This document shows, piece by piece, positions 29,403-39,278 of a stretch of 64,000 bases of DNA. Position 1 is the stretch's first letter, and each line of letters starts with the position of its first letter. This stretch comes from an uncultured Flavobacteriales bacterium (GTDB lineage Bacteria > Bacteroidota > Bacteroidia > Flavobacteriales_D > Crocinitomicaceae): NCBI GenBank assembly GCA_905478665.1, contig CAJQJL010000019.1:32951-96950 (forward strand). Direction: 5' to 3'. The position numbers and the translations under genes were made by a program. The notes beneath the pieces were generated by a model. It was not told the origin of the DNA, made no database searches, and was given only the letters and a program-made list of their open reading frames with translations.

Positions 29403-31247
29403 ATGTGTGGAATCGTAGCCTATATTGGACATAAAGAAGCATATCCTATTATTATCAAAGGTTTAAAGAGACTTGAATACCGTGGGTATGACAGTGCTGG
29501 AATCGCCCTATTAAATGATGGTTCACTTAATGTTTACAAGAAGCAGGGAAAGGTAGCCAACCTTGAAGAGTATTCAAGTGATAAAGATCGTGGTGGACAC
29601 TCAGGTATTGGACATACACGCTGGGCTACACACGGTGAACCGAATGACATTAATGCACATCCGCATCTTTCTGAAGATGAAGATTTGGCTATCATCCACA
29701 ATGGAATTATTGAGAATTACGATTCCATTAAAAAAGAACTTCTTAGCAAAGGATATACATTTAAAAGCGATACAGATACTGAAGTCCTGTGCTATTTGAT
29801 CAATGATATCCGAAAGAATACAGGAACTAAATTAGGGGAAGCCGTTCGATTGGCACTGCAACAAGTTATTGGAGCATATGCAATTGTGGTCATTTCAAAA
29901 AGTGAACCTGATAAAATTATTGCCGCTCGAAAAAGTAGTCCTTTGGTTGTTGGAATTGGACACGAAGGAGATTTTTACTTAGCATCTGATGCAACTCCAA
30001 TCGTTGAATACACAAAGAGAGTTGTGTATATGAATGACGAAGAAATTGCTGTACTTCGTGCTGGTGAAGAAATGAAACTTTACGGCATTGATGATGTAGA
30101 GAAGACTCCTTATGTTCAGGAATTGGAGCTCCATCTCGAAGCGTTGGAAAAAGGTGGTTACGACCATTTTATGTTGAAGGAGATTCATGAACAACCTCGA
30201 TCAATCGAAGATTGTTTCAGAGGGAGAATGAATGCAGAGAAAGGATGGGTTTCGCTTGGAGGAATTAAGGAGTACGAGCAGAAAATGGTCAATGCAAATC
30301 GCATTATCATGATTGCTTGTGGAACTTCATGGCATGCTTGCTTAGTTGGCGAGTATTTGTTTGAGGATTTAGCGCGCATCAACGTTGAAGTTGAATACGC
30401 AAGTGAATTCCGTTATAGAAATCCAATCATCACTGAAAATGATGTTGTCATTGCTGTTTCGCAATCAGGGGAAACTGCAGATACACTTGCAGCTCTCGAA
30501 TTGGCTAAATCTAAGGGAGCAACCATTCTTGGAATTTGCAACGTTGTTGGCTCATCTATTTCACGAATAACAGATGCCGGTTCTTATACACATGCTGGTC
30601 CTGAAATCGGAGTGGCATCGACAAAAGCATTTACTGCGCAGGTTACAGTCCTCACGTTAATGGCACTTTCTCTTGCCAAGCGCAAAGGAACTATCAGTGA
30701 GTCTGAATTTAGAACCAAACTCTCTGAATTGGAAGCTATTCCACAAAAGGTTCAGCAGATTCTAGAGAAAAACGACAAGATAAAATACATTGCAGCGCAA
30801 TATCAAAATGCATCAAATGCACTCTATTTGGGAAGAGGAAGCTCATTCCCTGTTGCACTTGAAGGCGCATTGAAATTAAAAGAAATTTCATACATCCACG
30901 CTGAAGGATACCCTGCAGCGGAAATGAAGCACGGACCTATCGCTCTTATTGATGAGGAGATGCCCGTATTTGTCATCGCAACGAAAGGAACTTCTTATGA
31001 AAAAGTGGTAAGCAATATCCAAGAGGTGAAGGCCCGAAAAGGAAAAATCATTGCCATTGTAACTGAAGGAGATGTTCAAGTTACAGCGATCGCTGATCAT
31101 GTCATTGAAATCCCTGAGGTTGATGAGCATCTTGTACCATTGCTAGCTACAATACCATTCCAATTGTTATCGTATCATATTGCAGTAATGCGGAAATGTA
31201 ACGTAGATCAACCGCGAAATTTAGCGAAGTCTGTAACGGTTGAATAG
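29403..31247 (+). CDS. glmS: Glutamine-fructose-6-phosphate aminotransferase (isomerizing)
   Basis: Makes glucosamine 6-phosphate from fructose 6-phosphate and glutamine, the entry step to peptidoglycan and lipid A amino sugars. 614 residues, normal. N-terminal Ntn glutaminase with nucleophile Cys2 (MCGIVAYIG), HTRWATHG and the NGIIENY motif; two SIS domains (AVSQSGETADTLAAL; LGRGSSFPVALEGALKLKE); C-terminus DQPRNLAKSVTVE. Its stop codon overlaps the GTG start of the following ATL gene by one base. No glmS ribozyme is evident in the 10-base gap upstream, as expected outside Firmicutes. Confidence 0.98.
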   Translation: MCGIVAYIGHKEAYPIIIKGLKRLEYRGYDSAGIALLNDGSLNVYKKQGKVANLEEYSSDKDRGGHSGIGHTRWATHGEPNDINAHPHLSEDEDLAIIHNGIIENYDSIKKELLSKGYTFKSDTDTEVLCYLINDIRKNTGTKLGEAVRLALQQVIGAYAIVVISKSEPDKIIAARKSSPLVVGIGHEGDFYLASDATPIVEYTKRVVYMNDEEIAVLRAGEEMKLYGIDDVEKTPYVQELELHLEALEKGGYDHFMLKEIHEQPRSIEDCFRGRMNAEKGWVSLGGIKEYEQKMVNANRIIMIACGTSWHACLVGEYLFEDLARINVEVEYASEFRYRNPIITENDVVIAVSQSGETADTLAALELAKSKGATILGICNVVGSSISRITDAGSYTHAGPEIGVASTKAFTAQVTVLTLMALSLAKRKGTISESEFRTKLSELEAIPQKVQQILEKNDKIKYIAAQYQNASNALYLGRGSSFPVALEGALKLKEISYIHAEGYPAAEMKHGPIALIDEEMPVFVIATKGTSYEKVVSNIQEVKARKGKIIAIVTEGDVQVTAIADHVIEIPEVDEHLVPLLATIPFQLLSYHIAVMRKCNVDQPRNLAKSVTVE

Positions 31248-31597
31248 TGGAAATCTCTATTCCCAACAAGCACAAAGATTTTTTTCAGAACGTCTATGAT
31301 GTCGTTCGGCTAATTCCTGAGGGAAGGGTAACATCCTATGGAGCAATAGCGAAGTACCTAAGCGCCCCAAGATCAAGCAGAATGGTAGGCTGGGCAATGA
31401 ATTCAGCGCATGGAATTCCTGATGTCCCCGCACATCGGGTAGTGAATCGTAATGGGATGCTTACGGGCAAAATGCATTTTTCTTCGCCCACAGAAATGGA
31501 GGATCGATTAAAAATGGAAGGAATAGATACTGAGAAAGATAAGATCGTCGATTTCAAAAATCACTATTGGGATCCATCGGAAGAACTTTCGATTTAA
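31247..31597 (+). CDS. Alkyltransferase-like (ATL) protein, MGMT family
   Basis: 116-residue protein with the DNA-binding fold of O6-alkylguanine-DNA alkyltransferase. The active-site PCHR is PAHR at 61-64 (A62 for Cys), so it cannot accept alkyl groups; such ATL proteins bind O6-alkylguanine and pass lesions to nucleotide excision repair. The helix-turn-helix and arginine finger region (SSRMVGWAMNSA) is intact. A GTG start overlaps the glmS stop by one base. The 3' end shares a TTAA with the convergent lipoprotein gene. Confidence 0.92.
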   Translation: MEISIPNKHKDFFQNVYDVVRLIPEGRVTSYGAIAKYLSAPRSSRMVGWAMNSAHGIPDVPAHRVVNRNGMLTGKMHFSSPTEMEDRLKMEGIDTEKDKIVDFKNHYWDPSEELSI

Positions 31598-31845
31598 TCT
31601 TCAAACACTTCACGCAAAAAGAGCTCCTCGTTTCCAGAGACCTTTGCCAATAAATTGATTTCATTGCGGATTTCCTCTATTTCAGAAGAGAGACGACTAT
31701 TCATCATCAAATTATGGCTTCGTTCAACGGTTGCAAGACGATCTATTAAATAGCGTCCTTCAATTAATCGTTCTTCATATTCAGAGGTGCAAGAAGTACT
31801 CATTACACCAACTGTGAGTAGTAGCAATACAGTCAGTCGTTTCAT
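31594..31845 (-). CDS. Small hypothetical lipoprotein
   Basis: 83 residues with a lipoprotein signal (LLLLTVGVMSTSC, Cys about residue 19). The mature part is helical and charged, and may form a short coiled coil (SSEIEEIRNEINLLAKV). A good promoter lies directly upstream (separate entry), supporting a real gene. Function unknown. Confidence 0.75.
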   Translation of the reverse strand: MKRLTVLLLLTVGVMSTSCTSEYEERLIEGRYLIDRLATVERSHNLMMNSRLSSEIEEIRNEINLLAKVSGNEELFLREVFED

Positions 31846-31851
31846 ACACTA

Positions 31852-31884
31852 CAAAGATAGGTGAAGTAGTATGTGCTAAACAAA
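31852..31884 (-). promoter_or_regulatory. Promoter of small lipoprotein gene
   Basis: Minus strand: TTTG (plus 31881-31884) and TATCTTTG (plus 31852-31859) with a 21-base spacer, an exact consensus. The -7 ends only 6 bases before the ATG, so the mRNA is nearly leaderless. Confidence 0.65.
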
Positions 31885-32008
31885 AAGTATGATAATTGAG
31901 ATTCACTCAATGTTCACCTGAATGCCCTAAATATTCGTAATCGTTAAAATACCCTACTAGATTACTATTATTTAGTGCCTGTTCTAACAAAGATTGTAAT
32001 TTAGCAAT

Positions 32009-33010
32009 GTGATTTTTGTTACTGGTGGAACTGGACTTTTGGGAGCACATTTGCTTTTTCAACTTACGAAAGATGAGACTAAAACACGTGCAATCTATCG
32101 TTCCGACAGAAAACGTGATCAGGTTAAACAGCTTTTTAACTACTACGACAAAGAGCATGGGGAAAAGCGTTATGCAACGATTGAATGGGTAAAAGGTGAC
32201 ATCCTAGACATTCCATTTTTGCAGGAAAACATGAAAGACTGTAACGAAGTTTATCATTCTGCCGCGCTTGTTTCGTTCCACCGTAGAGATTTCAATCAAC
32301 TAATAAAAATTAACAGAGAAGGAACGGCAAACATGGTAAATATGGCGCTAGAAATAGGTGCCAGAAAATTCTGTTACGTAAGCTCTACGGCAGCAATTGG
32401 AGGAAATGACAACGAAGTCATCAGCGAGGAGACAAAATGGAAGATTTCTCCGGCTACCAGTGGTTATAGCGTCTCAAAATATTCAGCTGAGAAAGAGGTT
32501 TGGCGAGCCGTTGAAGAAGGTTTAAACGTAGTTATTGTCAACCCATGCGTTATTGTCGGTGCAGGAAACTGGGATGAGAGCTCGCTTACCTTGTTTAGAA
32601 CGCTCCAAAATGGCGTTAAGTTCTACCCTCCAGGAGCAAATGCGATTGTGGATGCCCGAGATGTTGCCGAGATCATGCATTTACTTATGAAATCTGATAT
32701 TTCTAATGAGCGTTTCTTATGCATTGGAAGTAACCAGTCGTTTAAGGAATTAATGGAGGAAATAGCATCACAATTGAATGTTAAAGCTCCGCGTATTGAA
32801 GCAAAACCTTACATGGTGGCGATTGCAAGACGTTTACTTTCCTTTTTCGCACTGTTTTCGTCAAAGCGGTCGTCCATGACGAGAGACACCGTACGCAGTT
32901 TATTTAGCAAACGTGAATACGACAATTCAAAAGTTGTGAATGCACTGGATTTCAAATTCCGAAGTTTGAAAGATTCAATCGACAATGCTATTAAGGGGCG
33001 AATTGGTTAA
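32009..33010 (+). CDS. NAD(P)-dependent epimerase/dehydratase family protein
   Basis: Extended SDR of 333 residues starting at GTG (MIFVTGGTGLLGAH). The Rossmann glycine motif TGGTGLLG is at about 5-12 and the catalytic YSVSK near 151-155 with an upstream STAA. It resembles the dihydroflavonol-4-reductase-like/NAD-dependent epimerase group (VIVNPCVIVGAGNW). Substrate unknown; the group includes 3-beta-hydroxysteroid and sugar-nucleotide enzymes. No biosynthetic neighbours help. Its stop TAA overlaps the convergent gene's stop in a shared TTAA. Confidence 0.88.
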   Translation: MIFVTGGTGLLGAHLLFQLTKDETKTRAIYRSDRKRDQVKQLFNYYDKEHGEKRYATIEWVKGDILDIPFLQENMKDCNEVYHSAALVSFHRRDFNQLIKINREGTANMVNMALEIGARKFCYVSSTAAIGGNDNEVISEETKWKISPATSGYSVSKYSAEKEVWRAVEEGLNVVIVNPCVIVGAGNWDESSLTLFRTLQNGVKFYPPGANAIVDARDVAEIMHLLMKSDISNERFLCIGSNQSFKELMEEIASQLNVKAPRIEAKPYMVAIARRLLSFFALFSSKRSSMTRDTVRSLFSKREYDNSKVVNALDFKFRSLKDSIDNAIKGRIG

Positions 33011-33894
33011 TCGAAGTACTCGTAATCTTTAAATCTCAAGATCATCATAAAGCCAGTACTCACCTGCCGAGTGATCACCGTTGCCAACAATTTTGTTTTG
33101 CTGTTATAGATGATTTGAATATCCGTTGTGAACACGCCATTTCTGTACAGGTGTTTCTCAATCAAATTCCCAAGGTCATCATATCTAAACAAGAGTTCCT
33201 CTAGATAACCTTCTTGCTGGTTGCTCGACTTCCGAATGGCTGCCAACTTACCTGTTTCGTTATACTCATAAGTATAGGTATAGGTTGTAGAGGTCATCTT
33301 TATTCGCTCGAGCCGTTCAACCAAATACCCTAATTCGTTGTAATTTATGTACTCATCAAGGTAAGGAAGTCCATAACTGTTGAAACGAGTTCTCTTAACT
33401 TGATGATCATACTCGAAGTATTTTATTTCCTCCTTGTTGAAGGATAACGATCTGCAGATCATATTCGTTCCAGAATCCACAAAGTCGCGCATCTGCTCTT
33501 CGGAAATAACACGTCCTAAGCTATCATATCCGTAATAAACGGTGGCAAATCCATCCTGATCTGTTTTCCGATGAATGTACAGGTTGTTCGACGCGTTGTA
33601 TTCGTAAAAATTCCAAGTGGTGTCTCGAGTTCCGTCGTCTTTTCGCGTTTCAAATGTGGAAATAAGGTGTCCTTCTTTGTCAAATTCATAGGAATACTTA
33701 TACTTCGTTTCCTTCATGAGCTGACCCTGTTTCTTGTAGACGTAATAGCCCTGTAAACGCTTGAGTTTATTCTCCTTAATAAAAGATTCATTAAAGAATG
33801 GTCGATCAGTAAAGGCCTCACCATTGCGATTGTCCAACACCTGAGCATTAGACACTCCCGCACTTAATACGAAAAAACAAATAATCCACTTCAC
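33007..33894 (-). CDS. Hypothetical secreted protein with YD-like repeats
   Basis: 295 residues from a GTG start with a signal peptide (IICFFVLSAGVSNAQ). The mature part is rich in Tyr and Asp with YD-repeat-like units (YSYEFDKEGHLIST, YGYDSLGRVISE, YEYNETGKLAAI, FRYDDLGNLIEK), as in RHS-type and wall-associated proteins, but it is short and lacks an RHS core or toxin domain. No T9SS C-terminal domain. Function unknown; probably periplasmic or surface-located. Confidence 0.78.
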   Translation of the reverse strand: MKWIICFFVLSAGVSNAQVLDNRNGEAFTDRPFFNESFIKENKLKRLQGYYVYKKQGQLMKETKYKYSYEFDKEGHLISTFETRKDDGTRDTTWNFYEYNASNNLYIHRKTDQDGFATVYYGYDSLGRVISEEQMRDFVDSGTNMICRSLSFNKEEIKYFEYDHQVKRTRFNSYGLPYLDEYINYNELGYLVERLERIKMTSTTYTYTYEYNETGKLAAIRKSSNQQEGYLEELLFRYDDLGNLIEKHLYRNGVFTTDIQIIYNSKTKLLATVITRQVSTGFMMILRFKDYEYFD

Positions 33895-33958
33895 ACGACA
33901 AAGGAAACAAAAATCGAACCTATCATTTTCACCTGAGACAAAATGTTATCAAGTCTCT

Positions 33959-35971
33959 TTATTGAATAACCCTTTTTACAGCTTCAGTTACATCCGAAGT
34001 CGGCAAAAAACAGGTTCCTTCTGTACATACGTGAATCATCGTTTCTGTCTCCAACTTTTTCTCTTCAAAAATTGGGATTTCAGAATTTCCATCACTGCTT
34101 GCGAGCAGAACTTTCGGCAGTCTTGAAGATCGAATTGATTTAATTGAATCTGGGTTTGTACCCATTACAACGTATTCATAGAATCCATACACCTGATGGT
34201 TCAACAAGATGGCCCAATTCGAATAATTGGCTCCATTCATCTCCATTCCATCGTAAATATTCGCCAACATTTGCTGCGCTTTTGAGGTATAATCAGAATT
34301 GTGGAAATACTTTCCTATGTAGAATAGATTACGTGCCATTACTGAATTACTGGCTGGTATCACGTTATCACTCAACTCCATCTTTCGGGCAATTAGCTGG
34401 GTATCACTTGCCGTAAAGTAGAACATTCCCGATTTTTCATCGAAGAAATGTTGAAGCGTATACTCCAACATCCCCTTTGCACGGTTTAACCAATCATCAT
34501 CAAAACTGACTTCGTAAAGTGCGATAAATGCCGAAATTGTGTGTGCGTAATCTTCCAAAAAACCCTGAATCGTGGAAACACCTTTTTTATAACTGCGCCA
34601 TAAACTTCCATCTTCGTTCAATTGATTTTTTAGAAGCCAACGCGCATTTTTAAGTGCGAGGAGTCGAAAGTCATCTTCCTCAAAAACAGTGTACGCGTCA
34701 GACAAGCCCTTTTGCACCATTGCATTCCACGAAGTCAAACACTTATCATCCAAGCCAGGTCTAATCCGTTCTGCCCTTGCTGATAACAGCACAGCGTTTA
34801 TGCGTTCAACATTGGTTTCCAATTCTGCTTGCGTCCACCCTTTTTTCTTACAAAATTCATCGTCGGATTCCGTACGCAACAAAATGTAATTTCCATCTTC
34901 CCAATATCCCCTTTGATTGAGTGAATAATAATCCTTCACCCATTCGTAGTCCTTTTCCAATATCGAGGATATTTCATCTTCTGTCCAAACATAAAATTTG
35001 CCCTCCACTCCTTCACTATCCGCATCAAGCGCCGAGTACAAGGCGCCACTATCGTCTAACATTTCACGCTCCAACCATTCAACTGTTTGGTAAACAAGAT
35101 TTTTGTATAATGGCTTTTTATAAATCCGATAGGCGTTTGAATACAAGCTCAGCAACTGACCGTTATCGTACAACATTTTCTCGAAGTGAGGCACTTTCCA
35201 AAGCATATCAACAGAATAGCGTGAAAAGCCACCACCGATTTGATCGTAAATACCTCCCAACGCCATTTTATCCAACGACATTTCCACGTAATCTTCAATA
35301 CTTTTATCTCCAGCGTTTAATGCGTAATCCATCAAAAACTCGAAGTTACTCGGCAGCGGAAACTTCGGTGCATGGCTCTTTCCACCATTGTTCAAATCAA
35401 AACTTCTCGACCAGCGTCGTACAAGTTCTTCGAGTTTGCTTTCTTCAAAAATTACATCCTTCTTGGGTTCTGTAATAAGCTCACTGGAAACGATTCCGTT
35501 GTGCAAATTCTCTGCGTATTCAATCACTTTGTCATAATCATTCAAAAAAGTATGCTGCAGTGATTTCAAAATGTGCATCCACTGCTCTTTTGGAAAATAT
35601 GTCCCTCCATAAACTGGTCTGCCATCGGGCAATGTGAAACAATTGAGCGGCCAGCCACCGCTTTGCGTCATCAGTTGAACTGCCGTCATGTAGACTTGAT
35701 CAACATCAGGGCGTTCCTCACGATCCACTTTTACGTTGATAAAGAATTTGTTCATGAGTGCTGCGACTTCCTCATCCTCAAAACTCTCATGCTCCATTAC
35801 ATGACACCAATGACAAGCAGAATATCCAATACTCACTAAAACCAGTTTATTCTCTGCTTTTGCACGCTCAAAAACATCATCTGACCACGCGACCCAGTTA
35901 ACAGGGTTGTTCGCATGTTGTAATAAGTACGGTGAAGTTTCATGAACTAGAGCGTTCGTGTATTTTTCCAT
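33959..35971 (-). CDS. YyaL/DUF255 thioredoxin-fold protein with (alpha/alpha)6 barrel
   Basis: 670-residue protein of the widespread YyaL (spermatogenesis-associated 20-like) family. N-terminal thioredoxin-like domain with CHWC at 53-56 ([14 protein letters not shown]), followed by a six-hairpin glycosidase-like domain (about 200-560) resembling N-acylglucosamine 2-epimerase. The family is conserved ([19 protein letters not shown]) but its reaction is not established. No signal peptide, so cytoplasmic. Transcribed alone; the upstream small lipoprotein gene ends in a terminator. Confidence 0.93.
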   Translation of the reverse strand: MEKYTNALVHETSPYLLQHANNPVNWVAWSDDVFERAKAENKLVLVSIGYSACHWCHVMEHESFEDEEVAALMNKFFINVKVDREERPDVDQVYMTAVQLMTQSGGWPLNCFTLPDGRPVYGGTYFPKEQWMHILKSLQHTFLNDYDKVIEYAENLHNGIVSSELITEPKKDVIFEESKLEELVRRWSRSFDLNNGGKSHAPKFPLPSNFEFLMDYALNAGDKSIEDYVEMSLDKMALGGIYDQIGGGFSRYSVDMLWKVPHFEKMLYDNGQLLSLYSNAYRIYKKPLYKNLVYQTVEWLEREMLDDSGALYSALDADSEGVEGKFYVWTEDEISSILEKDYEWVKDYYSLNQRGYWEDGNYILLRTESDDEFCKKKGWTQAELETNVERINAVLLSARAERIRPGLDDKCLTSWNAMVQKGLSDAYTVFEEDDFRLLALKNARWLLKNQLNEDGSLWRSYKKGVSTIQGFLEDYAHTISAFIALYEVSFDDDWLNRAKGMLEYTLQHFFDEKSGMFYFTASDTQLIARKMELSDNVIPASNSVMARNLFYIGKYFHNSDYTSKAQQMLANIYDGMEMNGANYSNWAILLNHQVYGFYEYVVMGTNPDSIKSIRSSRLPKVLLASSDGNSEIPIFEEKKLETETMIHVCTEGTCFLPTSDVTEAVKRVIQ

Positions 35972-35990
35972 GAATGGGGTTTAATATCAA

Positions 35991-36017
35991 TAAAAAAGCC
36001 ATCCGTTTTGGATAGCT
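35991..36017 (-). terminator. Rho-independent terminator of small lipoprotein gene
   Basis: Minus strand AGCTATCC / GGATGGCT (plus 36010-36017 and 35997-36004) with one G-U pair, five- to six-base loop, followed by six U. It lies 24 bases after the stop at 36041. Confidence 0.85.
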
Positions 36018-36040
36018 AATAGCATCATTTTACTTCAATT

Positions 36041-36265
36041 TCAATTCAAGGTACATGCTACGACGGCTGTAGGATTATCCTGTTGCAGCAAGTATTCATC
36101 CGCAGTGCAAGCCGCCTCTGCAGCTTCCTCCTCCATATTGGTGTATTCGAATGGCGCATTCTGCGTTCCATCAATAGTACAAGCGCACGAATAGTCCTTT
36201 TTACAAGAACCCAATGCAAAAATTGACAAGCCTAGAATCAGTGTGCTTTTGAGTAGAACTTTCAT
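36041..36265 (-). CDS. Small cysteine-rich hypothetical lipoprotein
   Basis: 74 residues with lipobox FALGSC (Cys about residue 20) followed by KKDYSCACTIDG. The mature protein has four further cysteines (SCAC, AAC, VAC), perhaps forming disulfides in the periplasm. It has its own terminator; an inverted repeat and a near-consensus -7 (TAACTTTA) lie just upstream. Small KKxYxCxC lipoproteins are common in Flavobacteriia; function unknown. Confidence 0.78.
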   Translation of the reverse strand: MKVLLKSTLILGLSIFALGSCKKDYSCACTIDGTQNAPFEYTNMEEEAAEAACTADEYLLQQDNPTAVVACTLN

Positions 36266-36273
36266 ATCATTTC

Positions 36274-36296
36274 AGTCTTAATAAGTTAATAAGACT
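36274..36296. promoter_or_regulatory. Inverted repeat upstream of small lipoprotein gene
   Basis: AGTCTTA (36274-36280) and TAAGACT (36290-36296), a perfect 7-bp inverted repeat with a 9-base AT-only-plus-G centre, between the divergent genes at 36265 and 36370. Candidate operator; no regulator is known. Confidence 0.35.
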
Positions 36297-36369
36297 AAAG
36301 TTACGTTATTCTCCAAATTATCATTGTTTTTCTAGAAAAATTGCAAGGTGGTTTTAGATTCCCAGAAGG

Positions 36370-37935
36370 ATGAGGAGTTATCCCCTGTTAACTTTTGATA
36401 AATACTCACTCACAGTGTTCCTTTTAATACTCTCAAGCGTTACTTTTACGTGTTTATCCAGAGTTTTGAAAGATATTAAAGTATTTCATGTCGCCTCGTT
36501 TATTGTCGTGATACTCATGCTCCTCTCCGCTGTGACATATTTTGTCCCAGATGAAGGTTGGGAATTGGGTGGAATGAAATTTCAATTTCTTACAAAAGAA
36601 GATTTCTATACACCTAAAAAGCAGGAAAAAGCAGACATTACAAATCTTCTTGCAACAATAGACACATCCATGGTTGCCACTGATCCATCGGTTATTCATC
36701 AAAATGGATCGAATGGTAATTTGGGTGCACCAAATGGTGGTGAAGTTTCTGAAGATGCTTCCACGGAACTTCAAACGAACGCAACTGGTAAGGAAAATTT
36801 ACACGCTTTCTTCAAGGCTTTACAAGCAGCGGCGGGCGACAGAGAGAAAATATCCATTTTGCACTACGGCGATTCACAAATTGAAGGAGACCGAATGACG
36901 AGCTATATTCGTGAAAAAGTTCAAAATCAATTTGGAGGATACGGACCAGGATTGATTCCAGCTACTAACGTCTACAGCACAATAACCTACAAGCAAGCAT
37001 ATTCTGAAAATTTTGAACGTTTCACCTGCTTTGGAGGTCCTAAATTGGAAAGCCGTCAGTATGGAGCCATGGCTTCAGCATCGCGGTTTACACCGGAATA
37101 TATCATGGACAGTATCAACCTAGACACGATGAAGATCCAATCAGGCTGGATAGAATTTCAACCATCGGGGAATGCCTATGGACGAGCGAAAACATACAAC
37201 AACGTAAAAATGCATTACAACAGCTGTTTAGCTGAAACGGCGTTGAAAGTCTATCAAAATGACGCTTTAATTCACGAGGAGGACTTAATAACAGATGGCG
37301 CACAACATACCTTCAGCTTATCGTTCCCTTCTTCACCTGGGAAATTGAAATATGAATTTTCTGGAAAAGTGAGTCCTAATATTTGTGCATTCTCTTTAGA
37401 AGGAGATTACGGAATTCAAGTCTCGAATGTCGGAATGAGAGGAACAAGTGCGAATGTTATTGGAGGAATTAAATACAATACGATTAAGACGATGCACAAT
37501 GAACTGAACACAAAACTGGTCATCATGCAATTTGGCGGAAACTCAGTTGTTCATTTCAAGGATAGTGTTGGCGTGCGTTCGAGTGTGTACTCCTTCAAAA
37601 AATACATCAAGGTTATGCAGCAGATGAACCCTGGTGCTATGGTTATTGTGATTGGTCCGAGTGACATGTCCAAACTGGATGATCAAATTTATGAGACTTA
37701 CCCATTCCTTCCCTATTTTGTGAGTGAATTAAAAGACGCGACGATTGCTTCGGGCGCAGGATTTTGGAATATGTATGCAGCAATGGGAGGCAAGAACTCA
37801 ATGCCTGCATGGGTAGAGAAAGGACTGGCAGGCAATGATCACACCCACTTTACGAATGGCGGAGCCAAATTTGCATCACAACTCTTCTACAACGCACTTA
37901 TTGCGGAATACGCCAAATGGAAAAACAGTCAATAG
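36370..37935 (+). CDS. SGNH-hydrolase-like membrane protein (O-acylation cassette)
   Basis: 521 residues. Two N-terminal membrane helices (about 12-30 and 38-58) and a low-complexity linker precede an SGNH fold on the periplasmic side. Nucleophile motif HYGDSQIEGD with S169; block III-like MQFGGNSV; catalytic D490 and H493 in NDHTHFTNGG. Enzymes of this kind act with MBOAT proteins in O-acetylation or deacetylation of surface polysaccharides (AlgJ/AlgX and DltD type). The MBOAT gene lies two genes downstream in the same direction, with overlaps and tiny gaps, so a common operon is very likely. The polymer acted on is unknown. Confidence 0.82.
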   Translation: MRSYPLLTFDKYSLTVFLLILSSVTFTCLSRVLKDIKVFHVASFIVVILMLLSAVTYFVPDEGWELGGMKFQFLTKEDFYTPKKQEKADITNLLATIDTSMVATDPSVIHQNGSNGNLGAPNGGEVSEDASTELQTNATGKENLHAFFKALQAAAGDREKISILHYGDSQIEGDRMTSYIREKVQNQFGGYGPGLIPATNVYSTITYKQAYSENFERFTCFGGPKLESRQYGAMASASRFTPEYIMDSINLDTMKIQSGWIEFQPSGNAYGRAKTYNNVKMHYNSCLAETALKVYQNDALIHEEDLITDGAQHTFSLSFPSSPGKLKYEFSGKVSPNICAFSLEGDYGIQVSNVGMRGTSANVIGGIKYNTIKTMHNELNTKLVIMQFGGNSVVHFKDSVGVRSSVYSFKKYIKVMQQMNPGAMVIVIGPSDMSKLDDQIYETYPFLPYFVSELKDATIASGAGFWNMYAAMGGKNSMPAWVEKGLAGNDHTHFTNGGAKFASQLFYNALIAEYAKWKNSQ

Positions 37936-39277
37936 TGAGAACACTGATTTCCATATCGCTCAGTTTCATTTGCAGTTTTGTCAATTCACAAGACTCGCTA
38001 GCCATCAATACACCTGATGCAGATTCAGTTCTAGTCGATTCGCTGAGCAACTATCATTTTCATGATTTCAGGGATATGGACACCTCCCTGCGTTCCACTT
38101 ACCCTTTTGTAGATTACACCAAAAATAATTACGCTTTTTATTCCAAGGACAGCAAAAATTTCGAGACTTTCTACCGAAAGCTGAAGCGTATAATTGATAC
38201 AAAACAGGGAAAACTGAACATGTATCACATCGGCGGATCACACTTACAGGCTGATATTTACACGCATGATGTGCGCGAGTATTTGCAATCACGCTGGGAG
38301 GGTGTTACAGGCGAGCGAGGATGGGTCTTTCCATTTGATTTGGCAAAAACCAACAACCCAGGGAACTATGAATTTTCGTCGCCCAATAGCTGGACACCTT
38401 ATCGAAGCGTTGTTCATAAACCCAAAAAAACAGGATTTGATTACGGTCTTTTAGGAGCCGCCGTCACTTGTTCCGATTCGATCATTACCGTTCACTTCAA
38501 GCATGATCGGACAAAGGTTCGTACACCGTTCAATCACGTTCGAATCTACCATAACATTGGTGAATTTCCATACTGGATGCACTTTGGCGAAGATGAACTT
38601 CTTGTTCACAAAGTGACGAACAATCCCGAATTGGGCTATTCTGATATTTACTTCACAGATCCCATCGAGACACTTGATTTACAGTTCGCCCGAACAATGG
38701 GATATGCGCCCGAATTGGAAATTCACGGATTTCTGCTTATGAATGATGAGCCTGGAATTTCGTACACAGAATTGGAATCAACGGTGCAGGCCTATACACT
38801 TATCTGGACAACATCCGTTTTGAGGAGCAACTTAAATCCTACCCCCCCGATTTCTTTGCGTATTCAGTAGGAACAAATGATGGGAACGTACCATACGCCG
38901 ACTTTAAGCCCCAAGTATACAAGCGTAATCTTGAAAAAATGATGCAGATGGCACTTCGGGCTAATCCAGATTGTGCGCTGTTGTTAACCGTCCCCAATGA
39001 TTCGTACTACCACCGCAGGTATCTGAACAAGAACATTGCCCGCGAGCGAGAAGTTATCATCGAACTCGCAGCAGAATACGAGATGGCCGTTTGGGATTTA
39101 TATGGATTGATGGGCGAATTGGGATCGAGTAAAACGTGGAAAAACAACAAACTCATGCGCTCCGACCTTGTTCACTTCACTTCGGTAGGATATCATTTTA
39201 AAGGAGATTTATACATCGATGGTTTTCTAAAATACATGGATCAGATGGAAGATCGAATAAACCTAGAAGCACACTAG
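37917..39277 (+). pseudogene. Second SGNH-like gene, broken by a one-base frameshift
   Basis: Frame 1 runs from the ATG at 37917 (signal peptide SISLSFICSFVNSQ) to a TAG at 38870. It is family-like up to ...GISYTEL at about 38773 and then turns to nonsense. The other frame, from about 38777 to the stop at 39277, reads INGAGLYTYLDNIRFEEQ and on to a C-terminal SGNH block (SDLVHFTSVGYHF). Restoring one G at 38774-38775 (GG to GGG) joins both into a 453-residue protein (...TELGINGAG...). The nucleophile region is HIGGSHLQAD (S108), so the usual GDS is GGS. It overlaps the preceding SGNH gene by 19 bases and is followed one base later by the MBOAT gene. Either a true recent mutation or a sequencing error. 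Confidence 0.88.
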
Positions 39278-39278
39278 T

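Noticed and set aside
34921..35475. 184-codon plus-strand frame inside the YyaL-type gene
   Set aside because: Antisense to a well-conserved gene; composition (Ser, His, Tyr, Pro rich) is that of a shadow frame.
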